A program made the translations under genes and the position numbers. Shown one piece after another: positions 35,608-46,470 of a stretch of 64,000 bases of DNA; position 1 is the first letter of the stretch; each line of letters opens with the position of its first letter. The notes beneath the pieces were generated by a model. It ran no database searches. It was not told the DNA's origin and saw only the letters and a list, made by a program, of their open reading frames with translations. This DNA comes from Gadus chalcogrammus (taxonomy: Eukaryota > Chordata > Actinopteri > Gadiformes > Gadidae), in assembly GCF_026213295.1 (NCBI RefSeq), contig NC_079426.1, forward strand, positions 27,421,602-27,485,601. Reading direction: 5' to 3'.

Positions 35608-35796
35608 ATGCAGCCCGGTCTGCAGAGCCCGGTCGACGGCCGGGCTACAGAGCCCGGCCGAGAACCGGGGTCGGGCGGCCCGCGAAAGTCGGCCGCGGAC
35701 TTTCGCGATCTTCCGCGAAAGTCGGCCGTGGACTTTCGCGATCTTCCGAGAGTCCGCGGCCGGGCTTCGAAGCCCGCGGCCGAGCTGCAGAGTATA
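35608..35796. repeat. GC-rich palindromic island
   Basis: Bounded by CTGCAGAGCCCGG and its near-complement CCGAGCTGCAG. Internally it has GCGAAAGTCGGCCGYGGACT twice and AGAGCCCGGYCGA twice. About 70% GC in an AT-rich setting. Proteins read here are low-complexity by-products. Confidence 0.75.
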
Positions 35797-36236
35797 ATTA
35801 ATAAAATAATTACTAGTACTAGTCTAGGATATTTCTTGATTTTCCGTTTTCTCGCAAGCTATTGGGGGAGCAACTCAGAACTGAAGTGCTTTGAGGGTGC
35901 CCATCGAAAATCTCAATTTTGAGGGGATGTTAGCCCTCCCCCTACCCCTTAAGCTACCTTTAAACTGGTATTGGGACATGGCTCCACGGCGCGTGAACGC
36001 GCAACAGCGAGGGTTAGGGCTGAGATTTTGAAGCGAGCCAAGTAATGGGATTCAACCTAAATCTCTTATAGTGAACTAAGTGAATAATTTAATTAAGCTT
36101 TCCCAGTTTGCATTTTTCAATGTTTTCCCATTGGCATTCTATCATGTAGAGCTATTGGTTCTACTGTTATCTTTCTCTCTAAGCACATTGAATTTCTTTG
36201 ATCATAAGTGTGCAAATCAAATTCATTATTTTTCAG
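35797..36236. other. No gene seen
   Basis: AT-rich, without repeat structure. May contain intron sequence of the decayed hAT fragment that follows. Confidence 0.4.
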
Positions 36237-36402
36237 ATGGAAGATTGAGGCTACATATAATGAAGAAGGGAAAAATGTGTGCATCTTCGCCGCGGCCCTT
36301 GATCCGAGATTCCCGAAAACTCAAGTTCCTGTCCACAGAAGACATCCTGAAGGTGAAAATCAAACTTCAGACCCTTGCACTTGAAGCCAGACGAGTGCAA
36401 GT
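36237..36402 (+). pseudogene. hAT/ZBED transposase fragment
   Basis: After a TTTTTCAG acceptor the frame reads KIEATYNEEGKNVCIFAAAL and DPRF, then, after a frameshift near 36314, RKLKFLSTEDILKVKIKLQT. The ALDPRFxxLKFLS block is the conserved middle of ZBED-type hAT transposases. About 55 codons only; the rest of the gene is not nearby. Confidence 0.6.
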
Positions 36403-37270
36403 GAGGAAACAACCACAAATACAAGTTTTTCATTCTGTTTTATTACATTGTTTACTACCAGTTGGTCAATTGCTTACGAATTACAGTTTTTATACGGCGT
36501 TGCTGAAGTTATCATTAATATTGCTCCGGAAACCAACTTTGGTAATCTGATTATTTCATGATATCCTTACTGCTGTTATAGCTTGAATCCTGTTTGTTTC
36601 AGCGCCTTGTTTAAAGGCTTTGGAAAATATGTGTTTGAATACTGCATCGTTTCTGATATTAGTTAGACTATGAATAACTTGTCACAGATATTCGTCACTT
36701 TGACTTAGTATTAGTGAGAAAAAATCAGAATGAAAATTCTTGCAAATTGTAAGCAAACTAGTGAATTGAACAGTGAGCTTAACATTTTTTGTTTCAACCA
36801 AAAATGTTTTGAGTGGTGGGGACCTGTAAGATGTAATCATCAAACACAAACTCTGCAAGCAGTAGTAAAATGTTAAAAGGATTCTGTAAGGCTACAAATA
36901 AACACTGAACACTAGAATATAATATAATATAAACAGGAAACAAGGCGTAGTGCACCACATGCAGGAGTTAGTTTCTGGCCCAAGATCTTTGCCCACTCCA
37001 TAGAAAATTCTGCTATTACATAGTAGGACTGCTGGATACTAGATTACCAAGATAATTACAAACATGCTCAGTTCAAATATGCATGGTGCATTTCTAAGAA
37101 GTGTATCACTTTTTAAAGTATTGTAAATTAGTACTCTACATATCCTGGATGAAATGTTGAAAATGACTCTCCTAATGCTACAAGAATTGCTAACTTACCA
37201 TTTGCAAAAATATAATGATTATGTCTTCATCGAAGATGCAACATGCATGGAGTTTTCTACAGAGAGATGC
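36403..37270. other. No gene seen
   Basis: AT-rich, no similarity recognised. Confidence 0.45.
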
Positions 37271-37271
37271 T

Positions 37272-37795
37272 CCATATTATGCTGAACTGCTCGCCGTTGG
37301 ATTTCGTCCATACCATCTGCCTACGGTAGATGGTACCATAGGCAGATGGTATCTCCCGCCATCTGCGGGAGATCCCGCATGTTATCATTGTTGCACTGTA
37401 CATCCCTCCCTCTACAACCCAACATCTGCCTGCAGCATCATCCACACCACCATCTCCAAACTCCAGACTCAACACCACAGTGCCCTCATCATCATGTCGG
37501 GAGACTTTAACCACGTCACCTTGGATAGAGTTCTGCCGACCTTCAAGCAATACGTGAGCTGTCATACCAGAGAGGAGAGGACCCTGGACCTGATGTATGC
37601 TAACATTAAGGATGCATACATCTCCTCTTCTCTCCCCCCTTTGGGCAGGTCAGATCATAACCTGGTTCTCCTCAAACCCTGCTATGTGCCTCTTTTGAAG
37701 AGGAAGCCTACGACCACAAGGGCTGTGAGGAGGTGGTCGGGGGAGGCTTATGAGGCACTACAGGGCTGCTTTGAGGTTACTGATGGGCCTAACAC
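37272..37795 (+). pseudogene. LINE endonuclease fragment
   Basis: Reads AELLAVGFRPYHLP, then after an inserted inverted duplication NPTSACSIIHTTISKLQ, IIMSGDFNHVTLDRVLP, EERTLDLMYANI, LPPLGRSDHNLVLL and RWSGEAYEALQGCFEVTD. GDFNH and SDHN are APE endonuclease catalytic motifs. The fragment stops abruptly after FEVTD and has no RT. It is the same broad LINE family as 51885-54230. Confidence 0.85.
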
Positions 37796-37961
37796 ACCAA
37801 AAACAACCAAGAAGCAGTTCCGGGCTGTTGCTAGGGCCAGTTCAAAACAGGTTCCAGCCTTATAAGCCTTGTAATAATAAGAAGAACCCTCGCGTCAGTT
37901 TCAAACATAACAACAACAATTTCGTCTTCACGTCAATCCGTGTATGGTTCGTTCTTTGAAT

Positions 37962-38110
37962 ATCAAGTTCAAGTTCAAGTTCAAGTTCAAGTGTACTTTA
38001 TTGTCAAAAATCTATGTAACAGGGTTAGCACAGAAGTTTGAAATTGGTTTGGCCAGTCTCCAATGTGTAGTTAAAAAACATTTAAATAAGACATTGACAA
38101 TAATCTCTCA

Positions 38111-38191
<81 letters not shown>

Positions 38192-38993
38192 CAGCAGAAG
38201 TACAATCAGTGGTCACAAGGTGCAACAGTAAAGTAAAGTGCAACAGTAAAGTGCCAGTGGCATGGTGAAGTTCATGTGGTTTTCTTCAGTGTGTTGATGA
38301 GTCTGATGGCTTTTGGAAAGAAGCTGTTACTCAGTCTGCTTGTGCGGGACCGCAGGCTGCGGTACCGCTTCCCTGATGGTAGAAGGGAGAACAGACTGTG
38401 TGCTGGTTGAGTTGTGTCTTTGATGATGTTCATTGCCCGCTAGGAACAGTGTGAAGTGTACAGTTCCTGAATGGCTGGTAGGGGTGACCTGATGATCTTT
38501 TCTGCTGTCCTCACCACCCTCTGCAGTGCCTTCTTGTCTGCAGCTAGACAGCTGCCGTGCCAGACAGAGACGTTGCTGGTCAGGATGCTCTCAATAGCAC
38601 CTCTGAAGAAGGTGATGAGGGCAGAAGTGGGGAGGTCAGCTCTTCTCATGCTTCTCAGGAAGTGGAGTCGTGTCTGCGCCTTCTTGACCAGCGCGGTGGT
38701 GTTGGTAGTCCATGAGAGGTCATTCGTGATGTGCACTCCCAGGAACTTTGTGCTTTTCACAGACTCTACTGCACTGCCATTGATGATGAGTGGGATGTGG
38801 GTTGGTTGTTTCTTCCTGAAGTCTAGTAATTTATTTTGTTTTGTTGACGTTGAGAAGCAGATTGTTCCTCTCACACCAGTTGATGAGTAGCTGTACCTCC
38901 TCTCTGTATGCTCAGTGAGTCATCATTGTCTTTGATGAGGCCCACCACTGTTGTGTCATCTGCAAATTTGATGATGTGATTTGTGTGTGAATA
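37962..38993 (-). mobile_element. LINE 3' end, 5'-truncated at the RT active site
   Basis: From 38993 downward: HIIKFADDTTVVGLIKDND (FADD, RT motif C), a frame break near 38875, then STKFLGVHITNDLSW, KKAQTRLHFLRSMRRADL, AIESILTSNVSVWHGSC, ADKKALQRVVRTAEKII. After a stop near 38440 the reading continues as LPSGKRYRSLRSRTSRLSNS and ends in a natural stop near 38275. The 3' tail is (TTGAAC)n at 37962-37993. The 3' UTR contains a CA microsatellite. Confidence 0.88.
38108..38188. repeat. (CA)n microsatellite in LINE 3' UTR
   Basis: About 40 CA units. Confidence 0.97.
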
Positions 38994-39993
38994 TTCCGAT
39001 TTAAAACAAAATCAGAAAAGACAATTAACAGCTTTTTGTTTTTTCTGATTTGGTTTTGAAGCCGAAAAAGGGCAAAAGGAACATACAAATAAAGTGTATT
39101 TTTCTGTTTTAAATCAAAACGGGAAAAACTGAATAATCCAGTTGCTTGTTTTATTTGCGTGATATTTAGATAAAACCGCAATGAATGCCGGGAAAAGGGC
39201 ACGCGGATTAAAAATAAATACATATAAAGACGTTTCAAACGTTCCTTCGAGTCTCTCGCATTCTACAATGGCTAGCTTTATTGTTTTCCGTGGGAGCCGG
39301 CGACTTAGTCTGCGAGTGGACGATCTGAAACTAAATCGGAAACTAGATTTCTTCTTCGAAGGTTTTGCTCCAAACAGAACCTCCTCACCGTCATAACGGA
39401 GCACTTCGGGGCACCAGATTGCTCTTGAGCAGTACTGATCGCGTCAAGTGTCTTTACAGTGTCAAATAGTTCACAAATAAAATCACCATAAGGTTTGAGT
39501 GCAGAAAGCAAGGAGAGTGGGAATAAGAGCGTCACTCGCTGGTTCTTTCTTTCTTGATACAAACGTTAATTCTAAACAGCATTTTACACAGTAGCCATTG
39601 ATAGGAAATGCTCAAAGGCAAATCAACATCATTAAACACTGATTAAGATTTTTTTGGAGAAAAAAAGATCGTCCTGGCGGCCTTAAACTGACTCAACAGT
39701 GCCACCTGCTGTTGTTTAGTGTGAATCACAGGACATTTGTTTGTCACGTGACTTTTGGCACAAATTTTCCGCCTTGCTGATCCACACGCAAATGCCTTCA
39801 GATCCACACACAACTTTCAGTTTTCCGTACTTGTAGATTTGTTTTTTGTACTTGAAGGATTTATTTTTGTACTTGAAGATTTTAGTTTGTACTTGGAGGA
39901 TATTTTTTTTTGTAATTGAAGAAATATGTTTCTTTGTATGTGTAAAACATACTGTATTTGTTTCTGAAGCATGATGTATTTGTTTGATAGGTA
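38994..39993. other. No gene; inverted and tandem A/T repeats
   Basis: 38995-39120 has inverted AATCAGAAAA/TTTTCTGATT and GATTTAAAAC/GTTTTAAATC pairs. 39835-39935 has four TTTGTACTTGAAG-type units. Short open frames have no similarity I recognise. Confidence 0.5.
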
Positions 39994-39999
39994 CATTCA

Positions 40000-41065
40000 T
40001 ATGAAGGTATTATTTTAGCAAAAGTCTTTAGCACCTGTGACTGCAGAATTTGAATGCGTACACTAAAGTCACAGTAAATTTGAAGTCGTATATATTTATT
40101 TTGCATGCGTACTCTAAAGTCACAAATGTGTAACAGTACATTTGTAGTCGTAAATATTTTTTATACCATTGTAAACACAAAATAGGGTCTACGAGCTAAC
40201 ATTTAACATTAACATTTCTGAACTTATGTTATGGCGACCATTAAAATACATTGAAGGACATTTGCGGCATGTTAATGAAATACTTTGGGGGGAATTCACT
40301 TGAACTAAGTCATTTCATTTAACATAATGTAGGATACCCACCTCCGTTCAGTAGGACGCCCTCTTCACTTCTCCAGAAAGAAACGTATCCCGCGCTGAGT
40401 ATGCTGCGATCTTTAAAGCTCCATGGCTGGCACGCGGTGGGTCCCAGTGTAATTTGAGAAATGCATCCCTGCCGGCGATTTTCATTGGATTAGGAAATTA
40501 TGGGCGGGACTATTTTGTCCCGCTCACGGACGCTCCGGCATCTACGGATACGAATACTTTTGCTACACATTTACCACCTAGACGTGGTGCAAAACAACCT
40601 GCAAAAAAAACCACAGCTGAGACTTGCAGGAGCAGATTCGAGCAGTTGTAAAATGGATTTGTGCTCGCTCATTAAAATGCTGAATTAACATAGCGTTCAC
40701 AGATGTGCAACTTTTGATGCATTAGTTCAAATTTGGGTTTACGAATGCACACCTTTTGGGCATGTTCTCAGATTATGAAACATGGGTGTGTGTGCGAATG
40801 TGTTTTGCACCAACTGCGCTGCAATAATTGTAGCAAAAGGATTTGTGCACCTGTAACACAGATTTGCGTTCTCGTAGACCCTATTTTGTGATTACAATGG
40901 TATAAAAAATATTTACGACTACAAATGTCCTGTCACACATTTGTGACTTTAGAGTACACATGCAAAATAAATATATACGACTTCAAATTTACTGTGACTT
41001 TAGTGTACGCATTCAAATTCTGCAGTTACAGGTGCTAAGACTTTTGCTACAATAATACCTTCATA
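40000..41065. mobile_element. Foldback element with ~200-bp inverted arms, 6-bp TSD
   Basis: The left arm 40000-40200 (TATGAAGGTATTATTTTAGC...) is repeated in reverse at 40867-41065 (...AATAATACCTTCATA) with few mismatches. CATTCA flanks both ends (39994-39999, 41066-41071). Each arm has a CGTRCACTnTAAAGTCACA motif repeated twice. The 670-bp centre has no transposase. The superfamily is not identified. Confidence 0.85.
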
Positions 41066-41069
41066 CATT

Positions 41070-41820
41070 CAGGACCGTCGCTATGGGCGGGCCATAGGGG
41101 GCCGGGCCTGCCCCCCACAATGCTTGTGCCCCCCCACTTGAGGCACAGATCGACTTTTGCGGACTATTAAATCTGCTGGCCACGTAGGCTTACGTCAATG
41201 TGGCTGCTAACAGTTACCACGCATTTTTGAAAAGTGAAGCTGGATGAGTTTTCGCTAGCTTACTTTCATTTCTAGTTCATCATCATGGATATTCGTAAGT
41301 GGTTGAAAAGCCCACCAACAGTCTAATATCAGTTTGATAATTTCCTGGACCCATCAAAGGTAACCCCTCTCCTGCTATCAGCTGGAACCGATGTGGCTGA
41401 ATCTGAATATACTGTGGCTCATGAGTTCCTGGTTAAGACAATTAATGACATCCTGATTCCCCCCGAAGACAGAAAAAAATGTACAATAGCAAACATCCTT
41501 AGCACATTCAACTGTGCACTCCAGGCTATGCCGACTGTTCTCACAGCCTACACCTTGCCCTAACTTTAGGAGCTTCCACAGCAATGTGTGAAAACTATTT
41601 TTCCACGTTGGAAAACGTCTTCTCAGAGCATCGGCGCGGTATGATTCACAGACGCAAGGCCCAGCTGCTTCAGCTTGCTTTTGAAAAGGACCTGACTCAC
41701 AAGTTTACGTCTGAGTGGAAGGATATGTTGATGAGGAGGTTCAGCTCGGAGAAACGCCGCCTATAGCTGAGGACAGGGAGGGAGGGAGGACAGCGCTGAC
41801 TCCACTCAAAGTAAGCTACC

Positions 41821-41822
<2 letters not shown>
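41070..41822 (+). mobile_element. hAT element left end plus transposase remnant
   Basis: Begins CAGGACCGTCGCTATGGGCG, typical of hAT ends in fish. A matching right end before 42.1 kb was not found, so the element is truncated or its right end has been lost. Confidence 0.65.
41285..41766 (+). pseudogene. hAT transposase remnant, N-terminal tip joined to C-terminal domain
   Basis: Starts MDIRKWLKSPPTV-stop (the usual start of ZMYM/KIAA1586-like hAT proteins). It soon reads EYTVAHEFLVKTINDI, TIANILSTFNCALQAMP and, after a frameshift near 41555, ALTLGASTAMCENYFSTLEN, VFSEHRRGMIHRRKAQLLQL. It ends at a natural stop after FSSEKRRL. The middle catalytic part is deleted. The CENxFSTLxNVF block is the hAT dimerisation domain. 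Confidence 0.82.

Positions 41823-41913
<91 letters not shown>
41823..41913. repeat. (GT)n microsatellite
   Basis: About 45 GT units. Confidence 0.98.
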
Positions 41914-42133
41914 TAATGGCAATGCATATCTCTCTGTTAACTGCTTTTACACCTAATATGTTGTATAGTCCAGTGTTTTATAGATATATAGGCCTATTGA
42001 TAGCATTGCTTCTATGTAATCTATTGCTTTAAATTATGAGGAATGATGTGATGAGGTGGGCTATAGGCTACCTGGTCATACTTTAGGCTAATAATAATTG
42101 TTCCCCCCTATGCATTTCATATGCCACCCTTAA

Positions 42134-43460
42134 AGGAGCATTTAATCGGTGGAGGCATGAATAGGTATTGAAATTGGGTCCTATATGTAGTCGAATAATA
42201 AAATAAAATTCTAATTTGATGCCGTCTTGAACGAGAAACTTTTTGGCGCTTGTGGATTGAAGACAACAACTCCCACCATGCACCACGATGCACAGCCTCG
42301 CTGGCCACTCCCGCTGATCTAGATCTCCGCCTATCGGACACCTCGCTGTTCCATCTACCAAGCTGATACTGCTTGAAAATCATTTCACACAACATTTCTA
42401 GTGAAGAGTATTAGTTGGTGAACTCAGTGAATTACCATATTTTCCGCACTATAAGGCGCACTTCGTAAAGACTATAAGGCGCACTCCGTAAAGACGGAGT
42501 CATTTCGAAACCGCATCGAGCTGTAGAAACGCTGTAGTAAATATTCAAGGCGCTGGTTCTCCACAGAAAAAAATGGAGCGCATCAAGCCTGCGCGCTGTA
42601 TACAAACATTCAGTCACGAGGAGATTCAACCTTTTAAATTGAGCAGAAATACTTTTTAATGTACAGTTAGTAATTACATTTATCAAAGGGCTTTATTTAA
42701 AGCTACAAAGAGAATACAAATAAAAATATTAAATAAAAATCCCCCACCAGCTGGGGAACGCAACTCTGACGTCCCCCAGCTGGTGGGGGGCTAATGCCAT
42801 CAAGCGTTTCAGACGTCCACACGAATCCTAACACGAAACCGCATAGGTCCGGATAAATTTGAAACCACCTCCGAGGGTGGTTTCAGAAATGTGCGGTTTC
42901 CGGCACCGGATTCGCCGGATCCGTCTGGACGGTCGGCCGAACGGACAAGACTTATGCGGTTTCACCAAAAAATCGGCTTTGTGTGGACGGGGCCTTAGAA
43001 GGCGAACACACGTTCACCAAGACGGGGAGACAGCGCCGGGCGACTTACGCCACTATCTGCCAATGGATCGTGGATGCCTGGGCTGATAAATCAGTCTCGA
43101 CTGTGGTCCAAGCTTTCGCGAAGGCAGGAATAATCACTGAACTGCCAGGCAACAGCAGCGTTCGAGCGGTCGAGTTCCACCCACTGGCACTGTTCTAATA
43201 GGTCTGTAGCGTCAGTGGGTCCCACCCCCTACAGAGGGGTGGGAATAGTGGTTGTAGTCTTACGAAAATCCTCCCCTCTTCCACTTCCTATTTACTTGTA
43301 CGCAAAAATCGTCATATTGCGTCATTAAACAGGAAGCGTTGGAGATCGATATGGATCTCTCCAGTCTCTCCAGAAAATAAGGGAATGATGCACGACCATT
43401 CAAAAATATGAGTGGGTTTCTAACGATACAAAGCTTAATGGAAATGGGTGAAGTTTCCCT
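42134..43460. mobile_element. Composite TTAA-target element, copy A
   Basis: TTAA at 42130-42133 and 43461-43464. Left end AGGAGCATTT, right end GAAGTTTCCCT, imperfect TIR. The left 240 bp and right 290 bp match copy B at 54235-57223. Nested inside are a pogo-like end (TTTTCCGCACTATAAGGCGC at 42440), a MITE with a GTGTGGACGGGGCC end (to about 42994) and a transposase tail. Confidence 0.8.
42990..43170 (+). pseudogene. Pogo/Tigger-type transposase C-terminal fragment (copy A)
   Basis: Reads TKTGRQRRATYATICQWIVD, AWADKSVSTVVQAFAKAG, IITELPGNSS, then runs into the right end of the TTAA element. This is the tail that follows the DDE catalytic domain in pogo/CENP-B-like transposases of fish. The acidic C-terminus present in copy B is deleted here. 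Confidence 0.7.
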
Positions 43461-43464
43461 TTAA

Positions 43465-43681
43465 GACGGTGGCCAGACTTTACCAGACCAATTAGTCTGT
43501 TACTTCTCAGTTAATTTCCTTTATAATTGTTTTCTATATCGATTTCCAAGGGAAAAATGCCTAAAGAGACCTGCAACCCATCAGAGCAATGAAATATGTG
43601 ACACATAAGCGGCAGCCATATTGGTTGTTTATGAAAATGCCTCAAGGGTGCAATAGTGTGCTCATCTGTATAGTCATAGTA
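43465..43681. other. Spacer
   Basis: No gene seen. Confidence 0.4.
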
Positions 43682-43685
43682 TTAA

Positions 43686-44774
43686 AGGTGCCTTGACATG
43701 CTATTTTATGGATGCTTTGATATAGGTATTAGTGGGCCACCTGCACAGTATTCAAAGACGTTCCTGAAATTCAGCCGTGGTGCAGAGTTACAGCCACTCC
43801 GAGCCAGTCGCAAATTGAGCTTCCCCCAAATGCGCTGTTTTGGTGTCTGTAGCTATAATGCAAATGAGGAGGAGCGAGGCGGGTCAAGGAGGAGGGTGGG
43901 GATGTGGCCCTGATACCATGCACTCTGTTTAGAGTGGATATATCGCAATGGCGAGGCGCACACAGCCTTTAGCCGTGTTCTGTAAATATTCTAGAACACA
44001 CGGGAGTCCTGGAGCTCTATATCTAAATAATATCATATAGCCTACATAGATATCTATATCATATAATATATATTATCACGGCCAAAAGCTGTGTGAGCCG
44101 ATATTATGAATCTCAAACGACTGCGTTGGGTTCTCCGACGTTCCTGGTCCTTCCACGTCCACGTCAATCTGAAGTAGACTGAACCGCGACATGGAGGAGA
44201 AAATGATTGTTGCCGGGCAGCGCTTAGGTACCTCCGCCTCCTGCAGCGCCGAGGCGGTGGTCCCTCGGCAGCGGGAAGCTCAAGCGGGAGACATTTGCTG
44301 CCAACAATCCCTTTCACCTCCATGTCGTTGTTCATGTTCTTGAGGGAGTCAAAGCCAAAGTTCCTTTCCCCCAATTCATTCTCAACCATGGCTGATATAA
44401 CCCCCAATACAGTCACGTTGTGGAAATACAAGAGACGCCAAAGAACCGACAAGAAACACTTGCGTTACAGTGTGTATATTCACACACACACACACACATG
44501 TGGTGCTCGCACGGTCATGTCTCATTGGCCGGCCAAAGTCTCTGGGCGGGCCAGGCAGAGTTAGGTGAGGAGCTTGCTGCAGTGTGACGACATAAGAAAC
44601 CATATTCCAAATCAGCACGCTTGAGCCTCCGTTTTTTCCAAAGGCGAGCAGAATACCTAGCGCTCGTTTTACACCGAACGCAAGTTTTAGCCACTGGGGG
44701 ACCATAGGTAGGCTAGGGGAACTCATATTACTTTAGAAAACCTCATAAAGTGAGATTTTCATGCCATGGCACCT
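43686..44774. mobile_element. TTAA-target element, AGGTGCC ends
   Basis: TTAA at 43682-43685 and 44775-44778; TIR AGGTGCCTTGACATG versus AGGTGCCATGGCATG. Belongs to an abundant teleost repeat with GTCTGTAGCTAT and a GAGGAGGAGCG-type stretch. The interior holds an AT-hairpin module and a piece shared in reverse with 32040-32567. No transposase recognised. Confidence 0.85.
43960..44110 (-). repeat. AT-hairpin module (copy 3 of 4)
   Basis: Reverse complement of the 32280-32400 copy: GGAGCTCTATATCT, AT core with ATAGATATCTATATC, then TATCACGGCCAAAAGCTGTG. Confidence 0.8.
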
Positions 44775-44778
44775 TTAA

Positions 44779-46028
44779 ACAAATATTAAATAAGCAGTCG
44801 TGATTGCCCCAACACGGGCTAGGTCTGCCTGAATTCTTGAACGGGAGAGGGGCCAGACGCAAACCAGAGCACACAAAACATGAGCTAGGATATGCGTCCG
44901 GTTCCAAAGACATATCTAGGCTGAAATAATGCCTGAATGCTGCCCGGTTTACAGCAGCTTTAACTCATGCGGGCCGATTTCACGAGAGTGAGAGGGGGTG
45001 TGGCTCAAAGCGCTGAATGTGGGTTGGGAGAAAAGTTGAATTCATCGTCTAGCGACTCAGGTAAAGCAGCGTTTCCACCCCAAATACCCTTTTTTTTCTT
45101 TTTATACAGGAAAGTATTAAAAGTAACAAAGTTACAATTTAAAACGGGCCAGGCTCAGTAAAATAGCTGATTTCACCCTGAAGTTTTAGTCAGATGAACA
45201 TCATTTCAAGTAACTAAAAGCAGCTTGTTGTTTTTCTGCATGTCTACTGAGAAGGTTAGTAAAATGAAGGTCATTTTACACCAGTAAATTACACAATTTT
45301 ATAAGTTCCCCGCCAGGGCCCTGAAACTAAGGAGGCCTATAGAGGCCACCCCCTTAAGAAGTGTGCAACGTTTTCTGCAGGTAAATTTTTTTTGTCACAG
45401 GGTAAATGTAAGAAATGCTTCAGAAAACGCTAATGCTGAACAGACTTTTCTCTTGACCTGTGAGGCTGTGAATACCTTTGGTGTCTGCTAGCAGTCCTTG
45501 TTATTATAATAATTACTCAACTGTGGTCTAGCCAGGTATCGTTTCACTGATTTTTACTTCAAATCTATCAACATTTTCACAAATTGGAGATATCAATATT
45601 GGAAATTATGTATTTTTTCACAAAAATACAGTAAACTGACTTTGTCAGCCCAGCAGGTGACAAATAACTTCAATCAAATAAGGATTATTGGGCTTATGCT
45701 TTGTGCTGTTTGCCTAACAAAATACGTTTTCAAATGTTAATCTTACATTTGAATGCCCTTTATCATTTCACTGCTTCAACTTTTTTCCATTCACTTTTTC
45801 CATAGAACTGGAAAAATTCAGTGGACGTCACTCACTAATTTTTTAATTTCATGGTCCAAGTCAGCCGAATATATTTCCAAAGTGAGGGAAAGGGTCGAGG
45901 TAGGCAGAACGTTGGGGACAGGAAATGACAGGAACAGAGTGGGAAGAGAGACAGAAAATGACAATCTATGAACAAATTAGGACGAGACAAAGAGAAAAGA
46001 AGAGGATATAAGATGTATATTATTTTTT

Positions 46029-46059
<31 letters not shown>

Positions 46060-46446
46060 AGGGAGAGGGAGAGGGAGAGGGAGAGAGTGAATGTCAAAGG
46101 AGTACAATTTAGAGTGAAATTAAGGGAGTAAAAGCACCGGACCAAAAAAAAGAGAATTGTTTCAATTAGCTTTGCTTAGTTGAACTCAAATCATTCTTAA
46201 TTAATCTAAACATTTTTACATCAAGGATTTGTTTCCTACTTGTGATTTGACCTATCCAGAACTCACCATGTTATTGTTATATTTTATAATTATATAAAAT
46301 AATTATCAGTATTTGTGTGATAGTGTAGTTTTTCATATATTTATATTTGTATTATCATTACAAGCTGCATTGGTAATATCAAATGTTTTTCGTTTATCAA
46401 AACCAAACATTTCAACAACAGCTAGTTTGGGGTTACCTAGCCCATC
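44779..46446. other. No gene; (GA)n tract
   Basis: Ordinary sequence except a GAGAGAG/GGGAGA tract at 46029-46086. No coding similarity seen. Confidence 0.5.
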
Positions 46447-46470
46447 CACACCTACAATTACAATTGGGGC

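Noticed and set aside
35578..35922. Open frames over the GC-rich island
   Set aside because: Direct consequence of internal repeats with high GC and few stops.
39181..39396. Open frames on both strands around 39.2-39.4 kb
   Set aside because: No similarity recognised and both strands are equally open; insufficient for a gene call.
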